Shown here piece after piece: positions 8,898 to 17,634 of a DNA stretch of 64,000 nt (the stretch's first letter is position 1; each line of letters starts with the position of its first letter). The notes below the pieces were generated by a model. The model was not told the DNA's origin and searched no databases. It worked only from the letters and a program-made list of their open reading frames with translations. The translations under genes and the position numbers were made by a program. This stretch comes from JBHOQX01 sp042408595. Its GTDB lineage: Bacteria > Chloroflexota > Chloroflexia > Chloroflexales > Roseiflexaceae. The stretch spans positions 49,765 to 113,764 of the forward strand of contig JBHOQX010000022.1 of the NCBI GenBank assembly GCA_042408595.1, written 5' to 3'.

Positions 8898-8903
8898 TAC
8901 AAC
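8898..8903 (+). promoter_or_regulatory. -10 element (TACAAC) placed for leaderless start of the Nudix gene
   Basis: TACAAC ends 7 nt before ATG 8911, the same geometry as at 790, and no Shine-Dalgarno intervenes. Weaker match than other promoters in the window. Confidence 0.4.
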
Positions 8904-8910
8904 GAACCAG

Positions 8911-9369
8911 ATGACAACGAACGACAACACGGTCCGGCGTGACCAACGAACAGCGTACTCGGCTGGGGGCGTCATCTATCGGTTTGACAAGGGTGGGATC
9001 GAGGTCGCACTGATCGCCACGAACGGTGGCCGACGCTGGGGGTTGCCCAAGGGGCATGTCCGGCGCGGCGAGACGGCGGAGGCCGCCGCCGTACGCGAGA
9101 TCGCCGAGGAGACCGGCCTGGACGGCGCGATCGAGCGCCACCTGGCGACGATCGAATACTGGTTCCGCGCCGGGACGACGCGCATCCACAAGTACGTTGA
9201 TCTCTTCCTGGTGCGGTACACCAGCGGCGCGCTGGCTCCGCAGCAGGCCGAGGTCGATGACGCCCGCTGGTTTCCGCTCGGCGAGGCGCAGCAACTCGCC
9301 TCGTTCGAGCGCGAGCGCGAGGTGCTGGAGCGCGTGCGGCAGCTCGTGGAGGCGGGCGAGCTCGCATGA
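8911..9369 (+). CDS. Nudix hydrolase
   Basis: 152 aa. A full Nudix box is visible at residues ~48-70: GHVRRGE, seven residues, then REIAEETGL, with all catalytic Glu/Arg positions present. The protein begins with a typical strand (AYSAGGVIYRF). Members cleave nucleoside diphosphates linked to another moiety; the specific substrate cannot be read from sequence. Its place after pyrophosphatase suggests a house-cleaning role, which is an inference. The start was chosen at ATG 8911 because upstream codons belong to the pyrophosphatase 3' end. Confidence 0.9.
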   Translation: MTTNDNTVRRDQRTAYSAGGVIYRFDKGGIEVALIATNGGRRWGLPKGHVRRGETAEAAAVREIAEETGLDGAIERHLATIEYWFRAGTTRIHKYVDLFLVRYTSGALAPQQAEVDDARWFPLGEAQQLASFEREREVLERVRQLVEAGELA

Positions 9370-9404
9370 CGCGGTTCCACGCCGGCACGCCGGGCGTCAT
9401 TGGC

Positions 9405-10973
9405 TCAGAGACGCACCTCCGGCTGGTACTCACCCCATACCGCCCGTAGCGCGCCGCAGACCTCGCCGACGGTCGCCATGCGGCGGAGCGCCTCGCGCAT
9501 CGGCTCCAGCACGTTCGCGCTGCCCCGCGCCGCCGCCTGCAGCGCCTCGAGCGCCGCCTGCACCGCCGCGCCGTCGCGCGCGGCGCGGATGCGCGCCAGT
9601 GCCGCCGCCTGCTCGCGCGCCACTGCCTCGTTCGGCTGGAAGATCGGCACCTGCGCCTCCTCGCCCTCGGCGAAGCGGTTCACACCGACGATCACCTGCT
9701 CGCCGGCTTCGACCCGCCGCTGGAAGGCGTAGGCCGCCTCGGCGATCTCGCTCTGCATCCACCCCTGCTCGATCGCCGCGACCGCCCCGCCCAGCGAGTC
9801 GATCCGCTCGATCAGCGCCCAGGCGCGCGCCTCCAGCGCGTCGGTCAGCGCCTCGACCGCGTAGGAGCCGGCTAGCGGGTCGGCGGTGGCGGCCACCCCG
9901 CTCTCGTAGGCGATGATCTGCTGGGTGCGGAGCGCCAGCGTCGCCGCCTCCGCGGTCGGCAGGCCGAGCGCTTCGTCGTAGCTGTTGGTATGCAGGCTCT
10001 GCGTGCCGCCGAGCACCGCCGCCAGCGCCTCGATCGTCGTCCGCACGACATTGTTGAGCGGCTGCTGGGCCGTCAGGCTGGCGCCGGACGTCTGCGTGTG
10101 GAAGCGCAGCATCATGCTGGCCTCCGCGCGCGCGCCGAAGCGCTCGCGCATGATCCGCGCCCACATCCGCCGCGCCGCGCGAAACTTCGCGACCTCCTCC
10201 AGGAAGTTCGGATTGCTGACGAAGAAGAACGACAGGCGCGGCGCGAAGTCATCCACCTGCAGGCCAGCCCGCGTCGCCGCCGCGACGTACGCGACCCCGT
10301 TGGCGAGGGTGAAGGCGATCTCCTGCGCCGCCGTCGCGCCTGCCTCGCGGATGTGGTAGCCGCTGATCGAGATCGGGTTCCAGCGAGGGATGCGCCGCCG
10401 GCAGTAGTCGAAGGTGTCGGTCACCAGCCGCATGGACGGGCGCGGCGGAAAGATGTAGGTGCCGCGTGCGGCGTATTCCTTCAGGATGTCGTTCTGGATC
10501 GTCCCGCTGAGGTGCGCCGGCGCGACCCCCTGGCGCTCGGCCACCAGTTCATAGAGCAGCAGCAACACAGCCGCCGGGGCGTTGATCGTCATCGAGGTGC
10601 TGACGCGGTCGAGCGGGATGCCCTCGAACAGCGCGGCCATGTCCTCCAGCGAGTCGATCGCCACGCCGACCCGTCCGACCTCGCCTTCGGCACGCGGGTC
10701 GTCCGAGTCGAGGCCGAGCTGCGTCGGGAGGTCGAAGGCGACTGAGAGGCCGGTCTGCCCCTTTTCGAGCAGCATCCGGTAGCGCTGGTTGCTTTCGCGG
10801 GCCGAGGCGAACCCGGCGTACTGGCGCATAGTCCAGAGCCGGGTGCGGTACATCAGCGGGTGGATGCCGCGGGTGTAGGGGTAGTGCCCCGGGTCGGGCG
10901 CGGGCGGCCCGGCGTCCTCCGCCCGGTAGACCGGCTTGATCTCGATGCCGGAGTCGGTAACGATCTGGCTCAT
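9405..10973 (-). CDS. Methylmalonyl-CoA mutase large subunit (lacks cobalamin-binding domain)
   Basis: 522 aa, the catalytic TIM-barrel half of adenosylcobalamin-dependent acyl-CoA mutases. It begins near YPYTRGIHPLMYRTRLWTMR and has RQYAGF with Y52 (equivalent to Tyr89 of the Propionibacterium enzyme) and PPRPSMR (Arg207), the residue set of methylmalonyl- rather than isobutyryl-CoA mutases. SGYHIREAGA gives the catalytic His. The C-terminal B12 domain (DxHxxG) is absent, so a separate small subunit is needed and is not in the window. The start at 10973 (MSQIVTDSG) is chosen because residues upstream in the open frame are unrelated. Role: propionyl-CoA/methylmalonyl-CoA interconversion with succinyl-CoA. 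Confidence 0.92.
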   Translation of the reverse strand: MSQIVTDSGIEIKPVYRAEDAGPPAPDPGHYPYTRGIHPLMYRTRLWTMRQYAGFASARESNQRYRMLLEKGQTGLSVAFDLPTQLGLDSDDPRAEGEVGRVGVAIDSLEDMAALFEGIPLDRVSTSMTINAPAAVLLLLYELVAERQGVAPAHLSGTIQNDILKEYAARGTYIFPPRPSMRLVTDTFDYCRRRIPRWNPISISGYHIREAGATAAQEIAFTLANGVAYVAAATRAGLQVDDFAPRLSFFFVSNPNFLEEVAKFRAARRMWARIMRERFGARAEASMMLRFHTQTSGASLTAQQPLNNVVRTTIEALAAVLGGTQSLHTNSYDEALGLPTAEAATLALRTQQIIAYESGVAATADPLAGSYAVEALTDALEARAWALIERIDSLGGAVAAIEQGWMQSEIAEAAYAFQRRVEAGEQVIVGVNRFAEGEEAQVPIFQPNEAVAREQAAALARIRAARDGAAVQAALEALQAAARGSANVLEPMREALRRMATVGEVCGALRAVWGEYQPEVRL

Positions 10974-11015
10974 CGCATCCTCGCAGGCGCAGTCGGGAAC
11001 TCTGGTGTGCCTCCC

Positions 11016-11024
11016 AGGATACCA
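11016..11024 (-). promoter_or_regulatory. Extended -10 (TGGTATCCT) for methylmalonyl-CoA mutase
   Basis: On the minus strand TGGTATCCT lies ~43 bp before the ATG at 10973, giving a leader of about 36 nt. Confidence 0.55.
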
Positions 11025-11220
11025 CGAATGGGCGGCGGATGGCGGACAGGTGATAAACGGCAGGCGAACGACAGAGGATGAAGGACAAAAGCGGGCCTGC
11101 TGCTTGCCCGCACCTCCCGCGTTTGGTGTAGCCAGGGTTCGTCCTTCGTCTTGCGTCGGTGGCCCGTGACCGTTCCGGCCCCCGTGCGGAACGCAGCGCG
11201 ATCGCACGTGCATGGCCGTG

Positions 11221-11307
11221 CCGCCTGAAGGTGGTACCTGCATGTTGTGCTGCCTGAAGGTGGTACCTGCAGGTTGTGCCGCGTGAAGGTGGTACCTGCA
11301 GGTTGTT
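11221..11307. repeat. Three tandem 29-bp repeats
   Basis: Units at 11221-11249, 11250-11278 and 11279-11307 share the core TGAAGGTGGTACCTGCA and differ at a few positions; a fourth, degenerate unit (CCGCCTCCAGGCGG) follows. The leading CCGCCTGAAGG resembles the palindrome CCGCCTGAAGGCGG found alone at about 42430. The surrounding 10974-11341 region holds no gene apart from the mutase promoter. Confidence 0.85.
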
Positions 11308-11341
11308 CCGCCTCCAGGCGGTCCACGTTGATCGTTATGAA

Positions 11342-12658
11342 TCAGATCGGACCACCATAGTGGTGGTGGTGAGACTCCAGGTCGGGGATGGCGTTGGCGC
11401 GGGCGATGACCGCGTAGAGCGCGCCGGAGGGGCGCAGCCGCCGCTCGCCGGTGCGGTGATCGAAGGCATACAGGCCGAAGCGCAGCCCCCAGCCATCCGC
11501 CCACTCGAAATTGTCGAGCAGCGACCAGTGGAACACGCCACGTACATCGATCCCCTCGGAGATCGCCTTGTGGACGGCTGCCAGGTGGCTTAGCAAGAAT
11601 TGGGGCCGCTGGTCGTCGTCCTCGTCGGGCAGGCCGGTCTCGGTGATATAGATCGGCTTCTTGAACCCGGCCAGTCGGTGAAGCGCACGGTAGGCGCCGT
11701 GGGCGTAGATCTCGCCGTACGAGCGCCCGTTGCCGCCGATATCGCTGAACGGCAGCCCGGCGGGGATGTCGAACCGCACCAGCCCGCGCGCCCGCCAGTC
11801 GAACGCGACCACGTCGCGGGTGTAGTAATTCAGACCGAGGAAATCGCACGAATCGCGCAGGCCGGGCAGTTCGCGCAGCCCGTTGCCAAACGGCGGCATC
11901 AGCCGGCCGGTGGCCAGCGACCAGAGGAACGCGCCGGAGCTGAGATAATCGATCAACCAGGCCGGAAGGACATCCAAGGTGCGCGGCGTCGCCGGCTCGA
12001 CGATCCGTAGGTTGTGCACCAGGCCGACGCGCAACGCCGGGTGGACGCTATGGATGACATCGGAGGCGATCGCGTGGCCGCGCAGCATCGCCGCCACGAC
12101 CTTCAGGGCGGCGCGCGGGTTGCGCCAGCCGGGCGGCCAACGGCCAAGCTGGTAGCTCATGCCGGCGTAGATCAGCGGCTCGTTGATCGTACACCACAGA
12201 TCGCACAGATCGCGCAGCTCGGTGACGACATATCGCACATAGCGCCCGAAGCGCCGCGGCGTGTCCGGGTGCAGCCAGCCACCGCGCGCCTCGATCCACA
12301 GCGGGTGGGTGAAGTGATGGAGCGTGATCATCGGCTTCAGGCCGCGCTCCAGCATCTGCTCGACGATCTCGCGGTAGCGCCGGATGGCGCCCTTGTCGAA
12401 CTCGCCATCGCGAGGCTCGATCCGGCTCCACTCGACCGACATACGGTGGGCGTTCTGCCCAAGCGCCGCGGCCCGATCGAGGTCGGGCCGGGCGTCGCGC
12501 CACCAGCCGCAGGCGTCACCGGAGACATCGTTGTTCCAAATGTGGCCTGGCTGCTGCTCCCAGGCCCACCACTGGTTGTTGGTGTTCTGCCCCTCGACCT
12601 GGTGCGCTGAGGTCGCGGAGCCCCAGAGAAATCCTTCAGGAAAGCGAAGCGGCGACAT
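11342..12658 (-). CDS. Glycoside hydrolase family 1 (beta-glucosidase-like)
   Basis: 438 aa, usual GH1 length. The N-terminus FPEGFLWGSATSAHQVEG is the family signature. Acid/base E160 is in TINEP and the nucleophile E340 in ITETG (usual ITENG with Asn replaced by Thr). W...LDNFEWADGW near the C-terminus forms the aglycone/glucose site. No signal peptide, so it is a cytoplasmic retaining beta-glycosidase for short oligosaccharides. The C-terminus ends in a natural HHHH run. The start at 12658 has GGAGAGG 3 nt upstream and a perfect extended -10. Confidence 0.93.
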   Translation of the reverse strand: MSPLRFPEGFLWGSATSAHQVEGQNTNNQWWAWEQQPGHIWNNDVSGDACGWWRDARPDLDRAAALGQNAHRMSVEWSRIEPRDGEFDKGAIRRYREIVEQMLERGLKPMITLHHFTHPLWIEARGGWLHPDTPRRFGRYVRYVVTELRDLCDLWCTINEPLIYAGMSYQLGRWPPGWRNPRAALKVVAAMLRGHAIASDVIHSVHPALRVGLVHNLRIVEPATPRTLDVLPAWLIDYLSSGAFLWSLATGRLMPPFGNGLRELPGLRDSCDFLGLNYYTRDVVAFDWRARGLVRFDIPAGLPFSDIGGNGRSYGEIYAHGAYRALHRLAGFKKPIYITETGLPDEDDDQRPQFLLSHLAAVHKAISEGIDVRGVFHWSLLDNFEWADGWGLRFGLYAFDHRTGERRLRPSGALYAVIARANAIPDLESHHHHYGGPI

Positions 12659-12700
12659 AGCCTCTCCGGACGGTGGATGTTTCCACCAAAAAACTTGAAC

Positions 12701-12709
12701 ATTATACCA
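12701..12709 (-). promoter_or_regulatory. Extended -10 (TGGTATAAT) for the GH1 gene
   Basis: Perfect TGnTATAAT on the minus strand about 43 bp before the ATG at 12658. Confidence 0.7.
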
Positions 12710-12734
12710 TGCGCATAGGCGTTGCCGGCAGCCG

Positions 12735-12883
12735 CTCAGAAGCTGTCTGAAACGGGGAGGTTTGGAGGGCTGCGCCCCCCAAGATTCCTGATGTTCCGCC
12801 GCCCGCGCGGCGAGGTAGGATTGCTTCTGGGCGCCGCAGGCCCCCAACACCCCCCGCTGGGAGCTTTTCAGGCCGCCTCTCAG
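12735..12883. repeat. Possible MITE-like element with imperfect terminal inverted repeats
   Basis: CTCAGAAGCTGTCTGAAAC (12735-12753) and the complement of 12865-12883 match at 14 of 19 positions. The interior contains GGGAGGTTTGGAGGGCTGCG, wording shared with the element at 59024-59162. It is non-coding and lies between divergent genes. Confidence 0.4.
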
Positions 12884-12896
12884 ATTCGCAAATTCA

Positions 12897-12905
12897 TGCT
12901 ATCAT
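12897..12905 (+). promoter_or_regulatory. Extended -10 (TGCTATCAT) for DNA polymerase I
   Basis: Gives a transcript starting near 12912 with a leader of ~200 nt before the ATG at 13120. Within that leader I see no riboswitch-like structure. Confidence 0.5.
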
Positions 12906-13119
12906 GCCCGAGGCACCAGGCTGTGCGCCGCGGCGGCGATCCGGCGGCGCGCGCGTTCAGCGACGGCGGACGACCCCGGCCGCACCGATGCAGAAGGGCG
13001 AGCATACGGCCACACCGGCTTTGGTCCTCCGTCATCTGTCCGTCGTCCCGGCCCTGGCCGGGGTTCGTCCAGCCGCCCACCGCCCCTGTCTACCGTCCGC
13101 TGCTTGTAAGGTGAGCCGT

Positions 13120-16038
13120 ATGACCGCCCGCCCGCTGCTGATGCTGATCGACGGCCACGCGCTAGCCTTTCGCGCTTTTCACGCGCTGCGCGAGGCCGGC
13201 CTGCGCTCGTCGCGCGGCGAGCCGACCTACGCGGTCTTCGGCTTCGCCTCCATCCTGCTGACCGCCATCCAGGAATACCACCCGACTTACCTGATCGTCA
13301 CGTTCGACGTGGGCCGCACCTTTCGCGACGACATGTATGCCGAGTACAAGGCCGGGCGCGGCGAGCCGCCGGATGAGTTCCACCCCCAGCTGGAGCGGAT
13401 CTTTCAGTTCATCCGCGCGCTCAACATCCCGATCGTCACCGCCGAGGGGTACGAGGCGGACGACGTGATCGGCACGCTGGCGACCCAGGCGGCGGCCCAG
13501 GGCGTCGATACGCTGATCCTCACCGGCGACACCGATACGCTCCAGCTCGTCAACCCGCATGTCCGCGTTCTGCTGGCCAATCCCTACGGCCGCAAGACGA
13601 CTACGACAATCTACGATGTGGCTCAGGTCGCGGCGCGCTACAAGGGGCTGCGCCCGGACCAACTGGCCGACCTGCGCGGGTTGAAGGGCGACGCGTCGGA
13701 CAACATTCCCGGCGTCAAGGGGATCGGCGAGGCCGGGGCGATCGCGCTGCTCAACCAGTTCGGCACGATCGAGAACCTCTACGATCACCTGGACGAAGTG
13801 CCCAAGCGCTACCAGAAGCCGCTCGAGGGTCAGCGCGACATCGCGCTCTTCAGCAAAAAGCTGGCGACGATCGTCTGCGACGCGCCGGTGACGCTCGACC
13901 TGTCCGCCGCGCGGCTGGACGACTACGACCGTGCGGCGGTGATCGCGCTCTTCCAGGAGCTGGAGATGGGCGCGTCGCTGATCAAGCGCCTGCCCGCCCC
14001 CGGCGGCGGCCTGGCCGAGGAGGAGTTGCCGGCCACGGGGGCGAGCGACGTGCGGCCAGAGACTGGCGAGTCGCCGCCGGATGCTACGAGCCTCCCGCCT
14101 CCTCCCTCCCGCCCCCCGGAGGCCGCGCATCAACTGGCGATGTTCGACCTGCCGGCGGAGGCGGCGGGGGGGCCGGCGGCCTCGCTGGTGCCAACGGCCG
14201 CGCCGGCCCCGCCTGCCCTGGGCGATTACCGGGCGGTGCAGCGCGAGGAGGAACTGGCCGAGGTGGTGGCGGCGCTGGCGGCTGCGCCGGCCTTCGCCTT
14301 CGACTGCGAACTGGACGGCCTCCGCCCGCTGCAGGACCCACTCGTCGGCGTGTCGCTGGCGGTGACGCCGGGGCGCGCCTGGTACATCCCGTTCGGCCAT
14401 CGCGCGGGACGGCAGTTGCCGCAGAAGCAGGTGTTGGATGCGTTGCGGCCGTTCTTCGCATCGAACACGCCGAAATACGCGCACAACGCCAAGTTCGATA
14501 TCGAAGCGCTCGAACATGCCGGCGTGAAGGTCGAACATGTCACCTTCGACACAATGCTGGCGGCGGCGCTGCTGCCGAACAAGAACCGCAACCTGAAGAG
14601 CCTGGCGTTTTACGAGCTGAAGCTGCCCGAGCCGATGACCGACATCGATGAACTGATCGGCCGGGGCAAGAATCAGATCCGCTTCGGCGACGTGCCGGTG
14701 GAGCAAGCCGCGCCGTACGCCGCCGCCGACGCCGATATGACGCTGCGGCTGAAAGATGTGCTGGAGCCGCAGCTCGCCGCGCAGCCGAAGGTCCACCAGC
14801 TTTTCGCCCGGCTGGAGATGCCGCTCCTGCCGGTGCTGGTGCGCATGGAGCAGGCCGGGATCGGGCTGGACACCGACTACCTACGGGCGCTCGGCGAGCG
14901 CATGGGTCAGCGCCTGGCCGAGATCGAAACACAGATTTACGCGATCGCCAAGCGCCCGTTCAACATCAACTCCGGCGATCAACTCGCGGACGTGCTCTTC
15001 AAAGACCTCCAACTGCCGACCGCCGGGTTGGGCAAGACCTCGACCGGGCGCTACTCGCTGACCGCGCAGGCGCTCGAAGACCTGCGCCCATACGACACGA
15101 CCGGGATTCTCGAACTGATCCTGCAATACCGTCAGCTCTCCAAACTGAAGAGCACCTACGTCGACGCGCTGCCGGCGCTGGTTAACCCGGAGACCGGGCG
15201 TGTCCACACCACCTACAGCCAGCTCGGCGCGGCGACCGGGCGGCTGAGCAGCAACGACCCGAACCTGCAGAACATCCCGACCCGCACCGACGAGGGGCGC
15301 GAGATCCGCCGCGGCTTCGTCGCCGCGCCCGGCCATGTCTTCCTGGCCGCCGACTATTCGCAGATCGAGCTGCGGGTGTTGGCGCATGTGACACAGGACC
15401 CGAACCTGGTCGAAACCTTCCTGATGGACCAGGATATCCACGCCGCGACCGCTGCGCAGCTCTTCGGCGTGCCGATCGACCGGGTGGACAAGAACCAGCG
15501 GCGGGTGGCGAAGACGACGATCTTCGGCATCATCTACGGTATCAGCGCCTTCGGGCTGGCCCCGCGGATCGGGACGAGCCGCGGCGAGGCGCAGCGCCTG
15601 ATCGACGAATTGTTCGCCCGCTTCCCTGGCATCCGCGAGTACATCGACCGGACGTTGGAGGAGGGCGCGCGCGAAGGCTACGTCCATTCGCTGTTCGGGC
15701 GGCGGCGCTATATGCCGGAGCTGCGCAGCGGCCCGCCACAGCGCCGCCAGGCGGCCCAGCGCGAGGCGATCAACGCGCCTATCCAGGCGACCGCCGCCGA
15801 CATCATGAAGATCGCCATGATTCGGGTGGACGAGGAGCTGCGCCGCCGCAACTTGCGCACGCGCCTGCTGCTGCAGGTGCACGACGAACTGATCCTTGAA
15901 GCGCCGCGCGAGGAACTGGATGTCGCCGCCCGCCTGGTGTGTGAGGCGATGGAGAACGCCTACAAACTGTGCGTGCCGCTCAAGGTCGAGATGGAAAGCG
16001 GGCCGAACTGGCTGGAGATGGAACCCATCAGGTCGTGA
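13120..16038 (+). CDS. polA: DNA polymerase I
   Basis: 972 aa with all three domains. The 5'-nuclease is at ~5-295 (LIDGHALAFRAFHAL, GLKGDASDNIPGVKGIG). A Pro/Ala-rich linker (~300-370) precedes the 3'-5' proofreading domain, which keeps D395-x-E397, NAKFD (D460) and YAAADAD, so it should be active. The polymerase domain has motif A DYSQIELRV (~745), motif B RRVAKTTIFGIIYG (~797) and motif C LQVHDELI (~920). In motif B, Ile replaces the Asn found in most family A enzymes (KxxNFG). The start at ATG 13120 follows AAGGTGAG; the open frame extends further upstream but is not pol-like. Confidence 0.96.
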   Translation: MTARPLLMLIDGHALAFRAFHALREAGLRSSRGEPTYAVFGFASILLTAIQEYHPTYLIVTFDVGRTFRDDMYAEYKAGRGEPPDEFHPQLERIFQFIRALNIPIVTAEGYEADDVIGTLATQAAAQGVDTLILTGDTDTLQLVNPHVRVLLANPYGRKTTTTIYDVAQVAARYKGLRPDQLADLRGLKGDASDNIPGVKGIGEAGAIALLNQFGTIENLYDHLDEVPKRYQKPLEGQRDIALFSKKLATIVCDAPVTLDLSAARLDDYDRAAVIALFQELEMGASLIKRLPAPGGGLAEEELPATGASDVRPETGESPPDATSLPPPPSRPPEAAHQLAMFDLPAEAAGGPAASLVPTAAPAPPALGDYRAVQREEELAEVVAALAAAPAFAFDCELDGLRPLQDPLVGVSLAVTPGRAWYIPFGHRAGRQLPQKQVLDALRPFFASNTPKYAHNAKFDIEALEHAGVKVEHVTFDTMLAAALLPNKNRNLKSLAFYELKLPEPMTDIDELIGRGKNQIRFGDVPVEQAAPYAAADADMTLRLKDVLEPQLAAQPKVHQLFARLEMPLLPVLVRMEQAGIGLDTDYLRALGERMGQRLAEIETQIYAIAKRPFNINSGDQLADVLFKDLQLPTAGLGKTSTGRYSLTAQALEDLRPYDTTGILELILQYRQLSKLKSTYVDALPALVNPETGRVHTTYSQLGAATGRLSSNDPNLQNIPTRTDEGREIRRGFVAAPGHVFLAADYSQIELRVLAHVTQDPNLVETFLMDQDIHAATAAQLFGVPIDRVDKNQRRVAKTTIFGIIYGISAFGLAPRIGTSRGEAQRLIDELFARFPGIREYIDRTLEEGAREGYVHSLFGRRRYMPELRSGPPQRRQAAQREAINAPIQATAADIMKIAMIRVDEELRRRNLRTRLLLQVHDELILEAPREELDVAARLVCEAMENAYKLCVPLKVEMESGPNWLEMEPIRS

Positions 16039-16110
16039 CGGAAGTGTCACAACCTGTCGCACAGCTATCATCCGTATGTCATCCGGCTGTGGCACAATCG
16101 CAGGCGGGTA

Positions 16111-16119
16111 TGCTACAAT
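16111..16119 (+). promoter_or_regulatory. Extended -10 (TGCTACAAT) for the GT2 gene
   Basis: TGnTACAAT 93 bp upstream of the ATG at 16213; predicted leader about 87 nt. Confidence 0.6.
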
Positions 16120-16212
16120 ACCTGCCTGGCATGCCCGGCGCCCGCCTCCCGCCGCCCCGGCCCGACAGCCGGGAGGGCCGCCGGCCCGGCTTGGAGAAGA
16201 ACGGACCGTCCG

Positions 16213-17220
16213 ATGGACACCCAGACGCTTGACACCCTGCCCGCCGCGCGCAACGGCGCCGCTCGCGCCGAAGCCACGCCCGTCCTCTCGGTCGTCGCGC
16301 CGGTGTACAACGAAGAAGCCCTGCTGCCGGAGTTCGCCCGCCGCACGGTGGCGACGCTCGAGGGGCTCGGCGAGCCGTTCGAGCTGGTGCTGGTGAACGA
16401 CGGCTGCCGCGACGGCTCGCCGGAGATCATGCGCGCGCTGCACCAGGCCGACCCGCGCATCAAGGTCGTCAACTTCTCGCGCAACTTCGGCCACCAGCTG
16501 GCGATCACCGCCGGCACCGACTACGCCCGCGGCCAGGCGGTCGTGGTGATCGACTCCGACCTGCAAGACCCGCCGGAGGTTATCCCCCAGCTCGTCGCCA
16601 AATGGCGCGAGGGCTACCAGGTGGTCTATGCGGTGCGCGCCGAGCGCGAGGGCGAGACGGCGTTCAAGCTCGCCACGGCGGCGCTGTTCTACCGCCTCAT
16701 CCGCCGCATCACCAATGTCAACATCCCCGCCGATACCGGCGACTTCCGCCTGATGGACCGCAAGGTGGTCGACTCGCTCAAGTCCATGCGCGAGCACCAC
16801 CGCTTCATGCGCGGGCTGTCGGTATGGGTCGGCTTCCGCCAGACCGGAGTGGAGTACAAGCGCGACGCGCGCAAGGCCGGCGAGACGAAGTACCCGCTGC
16901 GTAAGATGGTCCGCTTCGCGCTGGACGCGATCACCAGCTTCTCGTATGTCCCGCTGCAGCTTGCGACCTACACCGGCTTCATCATCGCCCTGATCAGCGT
17001 GATCGGGATCATCGCCGCGATCATCCTGCGCCTCACCGGCGTGGACACGCTGAAGGGCCAGGCGACGACGCTGATCAGCGTGCTGTTCCTTGGCGGCGTG
17101 CAGCTGATCTTCCTGGGCATCATCGGCGAGTACCTGGGCCGGATCTACGACGAAGTGAAGCGCCGCCCGCTCTATATCGTCGCCGAGGCGCTGGGGTTCG
17201 AGGACGGCGCGGGGAAGTAG
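16213..17220 (+). CDS. Membrane-anchored family 2 glycosyltransferase (DPM1/GtrB-like)
   Basis: 335 aa. The GT-A domain (residues ~20-240) starts LSVVAPVYNEEALLPEF and has VNDGCRDGSPE, the metal-binding DSDLQDPPEVIP and ADTGDFRLMDR, as in polyprenyl-phosphate glucosyl/mannosyltransferases and GtrB. Two transmembrane helices follow (~250-280 and ~290-320). It probably moves a sugar from a nucleotide donor to undecaprenyl phosphate on the cytoplasmic face, supplying extracytoplasmic glycosylation. A 17-bp stem hairpin lies just after the stop. Confidence 0.9.
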   Translation: MDTQTLDTLPAARNGAARAEATPVLSVVAPVYNEEALLPEFARRTVATLEGLGEPFELVLVNDGCRDGSPEIMRALHQADPRIKVVNFSRNFGHQLAITAGTDYARGQAVVVIDSDLQDPPEVIPQLVAKWREGYQVVYAVRAEREGETAFKLATAALFYRLIRRITNVNIPADTGDFRLMDRKVVDSLKSMREHHRFMRGLSVWVGFRQTGVEYKRDARKAGETKYPLRKMVRFALDAITSFSYVPLQLATYTGFIIALISVIGIIAAIILRLTGVDTLKGQATTLISVLFLGGVQLIFLGIIGEYLGRIYDEVKRRPLYIVAEALGFEDGAGK

Positions 17221-17241
17221 CCGGTTTTCCCGTCACGGCGG

Positions 17242-17278
17242 ACCCAGCGAGGGCGAGCTGCGCTCGCCCTCGCTGGGT
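17242..17278 (+). terminator. 17-bp perfect hairpin after the GT2 gene
   Basis: ACCCAGCGAGGGCGAGC (17242-17258), a 3-nt loop, and its exact complement (17262-17278), 21 bp after the stop codon. No extended T-run follows, so it would act as a strong but not textbook intrinsic terminator. Confidence 0.65.
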
Positions 17279-17634
17279 TGGGTATACACGGCGAAGGACG
17301 CTCGTCAGGGACTGCCGCGGCTCCCACGGCAGTGAAAAGCACTCGTCCGCGTTGCGTTGCTCGCTCCGGGCGCTCACCGTCGGCCCATTCGTGCCGCCGT
17401 CCCCACGCTGGCAGGCGGGAGGGAGTGTAGCCGCACCGCGTTCTCCCGATCGTCGTTGGCGCGAACAGCGGAGAGAGGAGGCGCCCCGCGAGCCGCCTAT
17501 CCCGGATATCGCCGGCCGCCGCTTTCACATCGCTCATAGGCATGGTATCATAAAGCGATCCGTCGCAGGTTGCATACTGGCCGCTGGTAGCGTACGCGTG
17601 GTCGTCGTTCCCTCAATGGTGAAGGAGGCGCGCG
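17279..17634. other. Non-coding stretch before the small membrane protein
   Basis: I see no gene. The only feature is a ribosome-binding site (AAGGAGG) at its right end, serving the gene at 17635. Confidence 0.4.

Noticed and set aside
11221..11307. CRISPR array
   Set aside because: The 29-bp units are directly adjacent with no spacers and no cas genes are present.
10974..11849. Open frame extending the methylmalonyl-CoA mutase by ~290 codons upstream
   Set aside because: The extra residues are Arg/Pro-rich with no family similarity, and they run over the tandem repeats and the end of the GH1 gene. The family N-terminus starts at 10973.
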